A DNA stretch of 7,183 nucleotides from Bog-756 sp049521915 (GTDB lineage: Bacteria; Actinomycetota; Acidimicrobiia; Acidimicrobiales; RAAP-2). Under the pieces are notes generated by a model. It was not told where the DNA came from. It saw only the letters and a list, made by a program, of their open reading frames with translations, and made no database searches. This document shows positions 1 through 5,954 of this stretch, piece after piece; within the stretch, counting starts at the first letter, position 1, and each line of letters starts with the position of its first letter. The stretch is from the NCBI GenBank assembly GCA_049521915.1, contig JBEKOI010000215.1:1-7183 (forward strand), given 5' to 3'. The translations under genes and the position numbers were made by a program.

Positions 1-153
1 CCGTCGGAGGCCACCAGCCAGTAGCCCTTGCCGTCGGGGGTGGCGGCCATGCCCACCACCGGCCGGTTGAGGGGCGTCCCGCCCGTCGAGCCGTAGAAGC
101 CGGCCGCGCCGAAGGCGAAGATACCGCCGTCGGAGGCCACCAGCCAGTAGCCC
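1..153 (-). repeat. First copies of a 42-residue GYWLVASDGG repeat within the S53 peptidase gene
   Basis: Within the peptidase, GYWLVASDG occurs at residues 852-860 and again from 894, a spacing of exactly 42 residues (126 bases). The DNA of the two motifs is identical over 27 bases (127-153 and 1-27). The first unit is complete and contains IFAFG, FYGSTGG, LNRPVVG and AATPDGKG; the second is cut by the window edge. Regular aromatic/Gly units with a WLV strand and a DGG turn suggest a beta-propeller or similar all-beta repeat. That fold is inference. I recall repeats of this type as frequent in acidimicrobial secreted proteins, where they usually carry no assigned function. More copies probably follow beyond position 1. 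Confidence 0.8.
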
Positions 154-2705
154 GGTAGCGCGTAGTTGTAGCGGTCCCCGACCACCAGGGGGCTGACCCC
201 ATCCGGGCTCGTCGCGGTGACGTCCACGGTGGCGCCCCCGGGCGGGCCCGGTGGCACCGTGGCCAGCAACGTCGTCGGCGATGTCACTGCGAACGACGCC
301 GGGACGGATCCGAACCTCACCGAGGTGGTCCCGGAGAAGTGCGTCCCCAACACGGTGACCTGCTCGCCGCCTGCGGTCGGTCCCTTGTCCGGGATCACGG
401 CCTCGACCACGGGCGATATGAACGTGTACACGCCGGCCGGGACCACGGCGCTGGTCCCCCCCGCCGTGCCCGCGGTGGTCACGGTGACGGCCAGACTGGC
501 GGCCGACCGGACATCGGGCGTGACGACAGTCGCCGAGGTGGGGGTGTGATCGGTGACCCGGACTCGGATGGTCCCGAACCGGACCGTCGGGACACCCGTC
601 CCGAACCCGCTGCCCTTCACCGTCACGCTCCGCCCCCCGATGGCCGGACCCGACGAGGATCCGAGCCCGGTGACCGACGGACAGCCGGAGCTCGAGCCCG
701 AGAACACGCCCAACAGGGCCAGGGCCCGGGGCGAGCCCCAGCCCGAGGCCAAGTCGTAGTGGGCGGTGGCCGGGTAGTCGGGCGTGGGCGACGACGGATC
801 CAAGAAGTCGTTGTTGCCGAGGGTCACGTCGTTGAACGGCGGCGACGGTCCGGCTCCGGCGGCGTAGAGCCGCTGATCGAGGAATCCGGCCGACGAGGCG
901 CACCCTTGATTGGCGACCGCGGTGAGCGCGGCCCACAACGGCGCCGCCGCGCTGGTGCCTCCGATCCGTTGCCAGAAACCGTCGAAGAAGATCACGTCCC
1001 CGTGGTCGGGGTCGGCCGACGCCGACACGTCGGGCACCTCGCGGCACTGCTCCGTCTTCGCCGATCCACAGGTGTAGACGGAGAAGGCGCTCCGAACCTC
1101 GGGGATCTGCTGCCACGGCGGTGCGGCGAAGTCCTTCGACACCCCACCCCCACCGGCGCCGGCGCCGTCGTTCCACACCGTCTCGGTCAGCCGGGAGGAA
1201 ACGATCGAGGTCAACGACGTGCCGCCGACGCCGGTCACGTCGGACTGATCGGCCGGATCGTCGACCGACAGCGCCGTATTGGCATTCTCCGGCGGGTCGT
1301 AGCAGTCGGAGGATCCGGCGTCGCCGGCCGCCGCGAACACGGTCTGGCCCTGGATCCGGGCCAGCTGGAAGAGCCTGTACTCGTACTCCTGCTGCGCCTG
1401 GTCGATCCCGCCTGCCCCCTCGCACTCGCCCCAACTGGTGGTGATGACCCGATTCGAGGTGTCGTCGATCATCGCCGTGTAGGTGTCGACGGGTCCGGTT
1501 CCCATGTTCGGTCCGGAGTAGACGGCGACGGACGAGGCCGGGGCCAGTCCGGCGACCGCTTCGATGTCGAGGGCCGCCTCCCCGCTCTGTGGACCAACCG
1601 CGCCTCCGTCCACCGCTACGGTCGAAACCGGGACATGCACCCCGAAGCACGCCTCGTAGGTGGTCACGTCGGTGCTGGTGAAGGGTTCCAGCTCGAAGAT
1701 GGCCACCCGCTGCCCGACCCCCAGCCTCCCCTGGGCGTACAGCGAATCGAAGTCGTAGGTGGACGCCAGCTGCTGCGCCGTCCACCCCCCGCTGGCCGCC
1801 ACTCCGTCAGCCGCCGCACAGGCCTGCGGACCGGCGTGGGCCGCGTCGGTTGCCTGGGTTGCGTCGGTCCCCGCCGAGCCGTGTGCCGGCCTCGCGGGAG
1901 TGCCGGTGTCGGCGGTCGGGGTTGTGGGCATGGTCGGTCCCATCTGGACCTGGGGGCGGGCCACGGCCACGGTGCTGAGCCCGATCACCCCTCCGACGGC
2001 CGTGGCCAGGCCGGTGGGAACCTTCGGCTGGGCGGTGACCACCCGGACCACCCGGCCATCGCCGAGACGGGCCTCCTCCAGCGGAACGGCGAAGGCCCGC
2101 GCCATCGTCGCCACCGTGCCCGTCACCGGCACCATCAGGCCGTTCGGGGCGAACGGGCCGACCTCCAGGCCGGCCGACGCCAGCCAGGTCCTCACCGCGG
2201 CCAACGTGGCCGGGCGCGGCCCGAAAGCGGCAGCGAACTGCCGGGTCGTGAGGTAGCGACGGTAGTGGGCCGAGCCCGGGTCGGACACCGCGTCGGCGAA
2301 TGCATCGAGGGCGGCCGGGTGCGGAGGATCGAGGGTGACGTCCGCGGTGATGGTGGCCGCACCGTCGGCGGGACCGACGACCCGCGCACCGGACGGGAGG
2401 GCCGGGACCGCTCCCGGGATACGGACTTCCGGCGACGCTCCGGCCCCACCGGCTCCCGGAGACAGGACGGCCCCACCGGCTCCCGGAGACAGGACCGTGC
2501 TCCCGGCTCCCGGGGACGGGAGGGTGACGAGGAGGCCCGTCACCAGAAGACAGACCGACGCCAACGACACCCGTCGGAACGTCGGTCGGGGCCAGGGCCA
2601 CCGGTGGGGCATCCGGTGGGACCATCGGCCGGGCGACCGGCCAGAGAGCTGATCCCACGGCTGACGACGCCCGCCCGGAGGCAGCATCACGTGCTCCGTC
2701 GTCAT
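1..2705 (-). CDS. Secreted S53 (sedolisin/kumamolisin-type) peptidase with two TIG domains and a GYWLVASDGG-repeat tail; 3' end outside window
   Basis: The reading frame is open from an ATG at 2705 to the left edge (901 codons, no stop). The family cleaves proteins at acidic pH using a Ser-Glu-Asp triad. Order of parts: a basic, Trp-rich leader (1-45) with a hydrophobic stretch at 46-63, read as a signal peptide or anchor; a 9-residue tandem repeat (63-89); a pro-kumamolisin-like activation propeptide (about 117-250, including SAHYRRYLTTRQFAAAFGP); a Thr/Ala/Pro linker (251-305); the catalytic domain (306-668). Predicted catalytic residues are E376 and D380 (GEAALD), D462 (AAAGDAGSSD) and S585 (GGTSAAAP). 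D626/V627 and D651 (YDLASGWGSP) fit the family's C-terminal calcium site. Two IPT/TIG-like Ig folds follow (676-763, 764-848), then a 42-residue repeat from 852. Cysteine pairs C428/C468 and C546/C554 could form disulfides, as expected outside the cell. The gene starts 14 bases after the rarA stop. The peptidase call is secure; the substrate is unknown. Confidence 0.93.
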   Translation of the reverse strand, partial: MTTEHVMLPPGGRRQPWDQLSGRSPGRWSHRMPHRWPWPRPTFRRVSLASVCLLVTGLLVTLPSPGAGSTVLSPGAGGAVLSPGAGGAGASPEVRIPGAVPALPSGARVVGPADGAATITADVTLDPPHPAALDAFADAVSDPGSAHYRRYLTTRQFAAAFGPRPATLAAVRTWLASAGLEVGPFAPNGLMVPVTGTVATMARAFAVPLEEARLGDGRVVRVVTAQPKVPTGLATAVGGVIGLSTVAVARPQVQMGPTMPTTPTADTGTPARPAHGSAGTDATQATDAAHAGPQACAAADGVAASGGWTAQQLASTYDFDSLYAQGRLGVGQRVAIFELEPFTSTDVTTYEACFGVHVPVSTVAVDGGAVGPQSGEAALDIEAVAGLAPASSVAVYSGPNMGTGPVDTYTAMIDDTSNRVITTSWGECEGAGGIDQAQQEYEYRLFQLARIQGQTVFAAAGDAGSSDCYDPPENANTALSVDDPADQSDVTGVGGTSLTSIVSSRLTETVWNDGAGAGGGGVSKDFAAPPWQQIPEVRSAFSVYTCGSAKTEQCREVPDVSASADPDHGDVIFFDGFWQRIGGTSAAAPLWAALTAVANQGCASSAGFLDQRLYAAGAGPSPPFNDVTLGNNDFLDPSSPTPDYPATAHYDLASGWGSPRALALLGVFSGSSSGCPSVTGLGSSSGPAIGGRSVTVKGSGFGTGVPTVRFGTIRVRVTDHTPTSATVVTPDVRSAASLAVTVTTAGTAGGTSAVVPAGVYTFISPVVEAVIPDKGPTAGGEQVTVLGTHFSGTTSVRFGSVPASFAVTSPTTLLATVPPGPPGGATVDVTATSPDGVSPLVVGDRYNYALPGYWLVASDGGIFAFGAAGFYGSTGGTPLNRPVVGMAATPDGKGYWLVASD
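2441..2521 (-). repeat. 27-bp tandem repeat, two perfect copies and one degenerate copy, in frame in the peptidase gene
   Basis: Bases 2441-2467 and 2468-2494 are identical 27-base units, and 2495-2521 is a diverged third unit that keeps the core ggctcccgg. The unit length is a multiple of three, so in the peptidase it encodes nine-residue units: SPGAGSTVL, SPGAGGAVL, SPGAGGAG. They lie directly after the hydrophobic segment and before the activation propeptide. A flexible Pro/Gly/Ala spacer at the signal-peptide exit is the simplest reading. Identical neighbouring copies suggest recent slippage or unequal exchange. Confidence 0.85.
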
Positions 2706-2714
2706 GGGTTCAGT

Positions 2715-2720
2715 CTCCAC
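2715..2720 (-). promoter_or_regulatory. Ribosome binding site for the S53 peptidase, overlapping the rarA stop codon
   Basis: On the minus strand GTGGAG (2720 down to 2715) lies 9 bases before the ATG at 2705, and its first G is the last base of the rarA TAG stop. This supports the 2705 start. A second GGAG (2697-2694) stands 6 bases before an in-frame ATG at 2687, so initiation seven codons later cannot be excluded. The ATG at 2612 has no such site. Confidence 0.55.
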
Positions 2721-4090
2721 TACGGGCCCGCCGATGGGGCCGGGCCGCCGCCCGGCTGCGGGGGATCATCTCCGTCACCCCGGCCCGGCGGCTCCTCGGC
2801 GGGGCCCTCATGACGCCAGCGTTGCAGCCGCTCGGACAGCACCGCTTCGTGCCCCCGTCCGCTCGGTTCGTAGTACCGGTTCCCGACCAGTTCGTCCGGG
2901 CGGTACTGCTGGTCGACGAAGGCGTCCGGCCGGTCGTGGGGATAGACGTACCCCTCGCCGTGGCCGATGGCGGCCGCACTGCGGTAGTGGGCATCGCGCA
3001 GGTGGCCGGGAACATCTCCCCGGGGACCCTCGCGCACATCCCGCTGGGCCAGACCGAGAGCCACCGTCACCCGGTTCGACTTCGGGGAGCAGGCCAGGTG
3101 CACGACGGCCTGGGCCAGGTTGAGCTGGGCCTCGGGGAGACCCACGAACTCGACGGCTCTGGCCGCGGCGTCGGCCACCACCAGCGCCAACGGGTCGGCC
3201 TCACCGATGTCCTCGCTGGCCAGGATGACCAGGCGGCGGGCGATGAAGCGGGCATCCTCGCCCGACTCGAGCATCCGGGCCAACCAGTACAGGCCGGCGT
3301 CCGGATCGGATCCGCGAATGGACTTGATGAACGCGCTCACCTGGTCGTAGTGGTCGTCCTCCCCGTAGTGCTGCAGGCGGGAGTGGCGCGCCTGCTCCAC
3401 GTCGGCCAGCGTCACCGGCGAGGGTCCGGCCAGGGCGAGCGCCACCTCGAGTGAGGTCAGGACCGCCCGGGCGTCCCCGTCGGCCAGCCCGACCAGTGCG
3501 GCCACGGCATCGCTGTCCGCCTCGGCCCCTTCGACACCGAGGGCGCGGGCCACGACCTCGGTCAGCTCGTCCACCGACAGGGGCTCGAGGCGCCACAGCG
3601 TCGACCGCGACAGCAGCGGGGCGTTGACCTGGAAGAACGGGTTCTCGGTGGTGGCGCCGACCAGGACGATCAGGCCCTCTTCGACCGAGGGGAGCAGGGC
3701 GTCCTGTTGGGTGCGGTTGAAGCGGTGGACCTCGTCGAGGAAGAGAATGGTTCCCCTCCCCTGCTCGCCGAGCAGCCGGCGAGCGCCGTCGACCACTTCG
3801 CGCACGTCCTTGACCCCGGCGCTGACCGCCGACAGGGGCACGAACCGCTTCTGCGTGGCCGTGGCCAGAACCGAGGCCAGGGTGGTCTTACCGGTTCCCG
3901 GTGGTCCCCACAGGATGGCCGAGGTCAGCCGGTCGGATTCGATGAGGGCACGTAAGGGTGCCCCCGGGCCCACCAGATGTTGCTGTCCGATGATGTCGTC
4001 CAGGGTGCGGGGCCGCATGCGGGCGGCCAGGGGCGCCCGGGCCGACAGACGTTCGGCCGCCGCCCCGGAGAAGAGATCGTCATCGGCCAC
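2720..4090 (-). CDS. rarA: Replication-associated recombination protein A, AAA+ ATPase (RarA/MgsA)
   Basis: A complete 456-residue protein of the RarA/MgsA/WRNIP1 family. These are tetrameric AAA+ ATPases related to clamp loaders that act with SSB at stalled or gapped replication forks in the cytoplasm. Visible motifs: the family opening RPRTLDDIIGQQHL (26-39), Walker A GPPGTGKTT (62-70), Walker B ILFLDE (115-120), the family stretch VHRFNRTQQDALLP (121-134), sensor 1 GATTEN (145-150), the SRS arginine finger (R162) and sensor 2 GDAR (205-208). The C-terminal oligomerisation domain has the hallmark HYDQVSAFIKSIRGSDPDA (247-265), the stretch ASEDIGEADP (291-300) and YVYPHD (381-386). Start is GTG at 4090, 9 bases after the aspS stop. 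After RLQRWR (421-426) there is a roughly 30-residue Pro/Gly/acidic tail that looks disordered and is not part of the conserved fold. Identity is very secure. Confidence 0.97.
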   Translation of the reverse strand: MADDDLFSGAAAERLSARAPLAARMRPRTLDDIIGQQHLVGPGAPLRALIESDRLTSAILWGPPGTGKTTLASVLATATQKRFVPLSAVSAGVKDVREVVDGARRLLGEQGRGTILFLDEVHRFNRTQQDALLPSVEEGLIVLVGATTENPFFQVNAPLLSRSTLWRLEPLSVDELTEVVARALGVEGAEADSDAVAALVGLADGDARAVLTSLEVALALAGPSPVTLADVEQARHSRLQHYGEDDHYDQVSAFIKSIRGSDPDAGLYWLARMLESGEDARFIARRLVILASEDIGEADPLALVVADAAARAVEFVGLPEAQLNLAQAVVHLACSPKSNRVTVALGLAQRDVREGPRGDVPGHLRDAHYRSAAAIGHGEGYVYPHDRPDAFVDQQYRPDELVGNRYYEPSGRGHEAVLSERLQRWRHEGPAEEPPGRGDGDDPPQPGGGPAPSAGP

Positions 4091-4099
4091 CGGGGCTGC

Positions 4100-5869
4100 T
4101 CACTCCTTCCGCGGGATGGGCTGCAGACCGAGATCGGCCAGCACGCCGGGAGCCACGGGCTTCGGAGCCCCGGTCATCGGGTCCGACCCGGACTGGGTCT
4201 TCGGGAAGACGATCACCTCCCGGATGCTGTCCTCCCCGGCGAAGATGGCCACCAACCGGTCGAGTCCCACCGCGAACCCGGCATGGGGTGGGGCGCCGTA
4301 CCGGAAGGCGCCGAGCAGGAACCCGAAGCGGGACTGCGCCTCCTCCTCCCCGATGCCCAGTACCGCGAACACCCGGCTCTGGATGTCCGGGCGGTGGATC
4401 CGGACGCTGCCCGATCCGAGCTCCCAACCGTTGAGCACCAGGTCGTAGGCCTGGGAGCGGACCGAGGTGGGGTCGGACTCGAGGCGGTCGATGTCGTCGG
4501 GATGGGGCATGGTGAACGGGTGGTGGGCGGCCACCGGGTTGCCCGAGTCGTCCACCCCGTCGAACATGGGGAAGTCCACCACCCACAGGTACCGGTACGG
4601 TCCCTCGCTGACCGGTCGGCCTCCCAGTTCGACGCGCAGGTGACCGAGGACGGTGCAGGCCAGGCGGTGCTCGTCGGCCACCACCAGGACCAGGTCGCCG
4701 GGCGCAGCGCCGGTCGCGGACAGCAGCCCCGACCGCTCGTCGTCGGAGAGGAACCGGTCGAGGGGTGAGTCGAGGCCGGGGCCGGCCCCACCGTCCACGG
4801 CGGTGACCCTGAACCAGGCCAGCCCCTTGGCCCCGAGCTGCTTGGCCCGGTCGGTCAGCCCGTCGAGCTTGGACCGGCTGAGGTCGGCACCGCCCTCCAG
4901 CACGATTCCCTTCACACACGGGGCGGCGAAGGCCTTGACCCCGGTGCCCTCGAAGACGCCCGACAGTTCGACCAGCTCCATCCCGAAGCGCAGGTCGGGT
5001 TTGTCGGATCCATACCGGTCGATGGCGTCGGCCCAGGTCATCCGCGGTATGGCGGGGGGACGCTCGCCGGTGACCGCTTCGGCGGTATCGAGCACGGCCT
5101 CCGACACGAACTCGAGCACGTCCTCCTGGCCCACGAACGATGCCTCGAGGTCGAGCTGGGTGAACTCGAACTGCCGGTCGGTCCGGAGGTCCTCGTCCCG
5201 GAGGCACCGGGCGATCTGGAAGTAGCGGTCCACCCCGGCCACCATGAGCAGCTGCTTGGCCAGCTGCGGGCTCTGGGGCAGGACGTAGCAGAAGCCCGGG
5301 CTCAGCCGGCTGGGTACGATGAACTCGCGTGCCCCCTCGGGGGTCGGCGCCCACAGGAGCGGGGTCTCCACCTCCACGAATCCCTGCCGGTCCATGGCCG
5401 CCCGCAGGGACCGGTTCACCGTGGCCCGGAGCCGGAGGTTGGACTGCATGCGCGGCCGCCGCAGATCGACATAGCGGTACCGGAGCCGGGTGACCTCATC
5501 GACCTCGGCGCGGTCGTCCACCGCGAACGGGGGAGGTTCGGCTGCGTTGAGCAGGGTCACCGTGCACTCACCGAGCTCGACCTCGCCGGTGGGGATCTCG
5601 GGGTTGACGGTGCCCTCGGGCCGGTGCCGGACCACACCCTCGACGGCCACGACGTACTCGCTGCGGACGTCCACGGTGCCCGGCACCACGCACTGGATGA
5701 TGCCGGTGTGATCGCGCACGTCGACGAAGGCCAGGTGCTCGCCGTGCTCACGACGCTTGGCCACCCACCCGCACACTGTGACCGCCGAGCCAACGTCCCC
5801 GGCGCGGAGCGTCCCGCACAGCCGGGTGCGCATGGACGTGGTCTCGGCCGACGGTGGGGAGGAGGTCAC
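4100..5869 (-). CDS. aspS: Aspartyl-tRNA synthetase, predicted non-discriminating (Asp/Asn) type
   Basis: A complete 589-residue bacterial-type class IIb synthetase that charges tRNA with aspartate in the cytoplasm. Order: OB-fold anticodon-binding domain (about 14-115); class II catalytic core with motif 1 around VEVETPLL (165-172), the flipping loop PTPEGARE (175-182), QSPQ (199-202) and motif 2 around RCLRDEDLRTDRQFEFTQLD (221-240); SDKPDLRF (288-295); the bacterial GAD insertion (about 300-420); HHPFTMP (449-455); SGSVRIH (486-492); motif 3 PPHAGFAVGLDRLV (527-540). H42 (RREHG) and G86 (RPEG) match the residues H31 and G82 linked to relaxed tRNA recognition in the Pseudomonas aeruginosa enzyme, so it probably also makes Asp-tRNA(Asn) for GatCAB. 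Motif 2 has RQFEF where E. coli has RQPEF. The start is GTG at 5869, backed by AAAGGA 9 bases upstream; an internal ATG (codon 13) has no such site. The gene follows hisS by 85 bases. Confidence 0.97.
   Translation of the reverse strand: MTSSPPSAETTSMRTRLCGTLRAGDVGSAVTVCGWVAKRREHGEHLAFVDVRDHTGIIQCVVPGTVDVRSEYVVAVEGVVRHRPEGTVNPEIPTGEVELGECTVTLLNAAEPPPFAVDDRAEVDEVTRLRYRYVDLRRPRMQSNLRLRATVNRSLRAAMDRQGFVEVETPLLWAPTPEGAREFIVPSRLSPGFCYVLPQSPQLAKQLLMVAGVDRYFQIARCLRDEDLRTDRQFEFTQLDLEASFVGQEDVLEFVSEAVLDTAEAVTGERPPAIPRMTWADAIDRYGSDKPDLRFGMELVELSGVFEGTGVKAFAAPCVKGIVLEGGADLSRSKLDGLTDRAKQLGAKGLAWFRVTAVDGGAGPGLDSPLDRFLSDDERSGLLSATGAAPGDLVLVVADEHRLACTVLGHLRVELGGRPVSEGPYRYLWVVDFPMFDGVDDSGNPVAAHHPFTMPHPDDIDRLESDPTSVRSQAYDLVLNGWELGSGSVRIHRPDIQSRVFAVLGIGEEEAQSRFGFLLGAFRYGAPPHAGFAVGLDRLVAIFAGEDSIREVIVFPKTQSGSDPMTGAPKPVAPGVLADLGLQPIPRKE
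4103..4108 (-). promoter_or_regulatory. Ribosome binding site for rarA, formed by the last codons of aspS
   Basis: AAGGAG (4108 down to 4103) is the Lys-Glu codon pair that ends aspS, immediately before its TGA. It lies 12 bases from the rarA GTG at 4090, slightly longer than ideal. Placing the site inside the upstream reading frame suggests translational coupling of rarA to aspS. Confidence 0.65.
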
Positions 5870-5954
5870 AGCAGGTGGTCCTTTCGGCTGCGGGCCCGAT
5901 CAGGGCCGCTCGGGCTCGCGGGGTGGCAGTCCCGTACCGCGCCGGCCGGACCGG
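5870..5954 (-). other. hisS-aspS intergenic spacer with a short hairpin
   Basis: This 85-base spacer is the only gap of note in the window. On the minus strand GGCCC (5907-5903) and GGGCC (5897-5893) form a perfect 5-bp stem around a 5-base loop, about 9 bases before the aspS Shine-Dalgarno. There is no T-run after it, so it is not a convincing terminator. I see no recognisable -10/-35 promoter and no T-box antiterminator. In DNA this GC-rich the stem may be chance. Confidence 0.25.
5879..5884 (-). promoter_or_regulatory. Ribosome binding site for aspS
   Basis: AAAGGA (5884 down to 5879) lies 9 bases before the GTG at 5869. It decides the start in favour of GTG over the ATG at 5833, which fits E. 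coli AspRS length better but is preceded by pyrimidine-rich coding sequence without a purine-rich site. Confidence 0.65.

Noticed and set aside
1..153. The 27-base direct repeats at 1 and 127 as a CRISPR array or insertion-sequence ends
   Set aside because: They encode in-frame GYWLVASDG protein repeat units, the intervening 99 bases are coding, and the repeats are direct, not inverted.
1807..2658. A 283-codon minus-strand open frame inside the peptidase 5' half
   Set aside because: It is in a different frame from the gene with propeptide and catalytic motifs, has the composition of a shadow frame, and shows no family resemblance.
339..2813. An 824-codon open frame on the plus strand, opposite the S53 peptidase and the end of rarA
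   Set aside because: Its product is an Arg/Gly/Pro/His-rich string with no recognisable domain. It is the mirror of a high-GC coding frame, and the minus-strand frame carries a full set of S53 motifs.
3624..4768. Plus-strand open frames of about 260-275 codons across the rarA-aspS junction
   Set aside because: They are antisense shadows, Ser/Arg/Pro-rich with no motifs, and conflict with two confidently identified genes.
4080..5354. A 424-codon minus-strand open frame overlapping aspS
   Set aside because: It is a frame-shifted copy of aspS sequence; all AspRS motifs lie in the other frame.
5892..5908. Hairpin in the hisS-aspS spacer as a transcription terminator
   Set aside because: The stem is only 5 bp and has no T-run, and the genes read in the same direction. 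It is listed only as a low-confidence structure.
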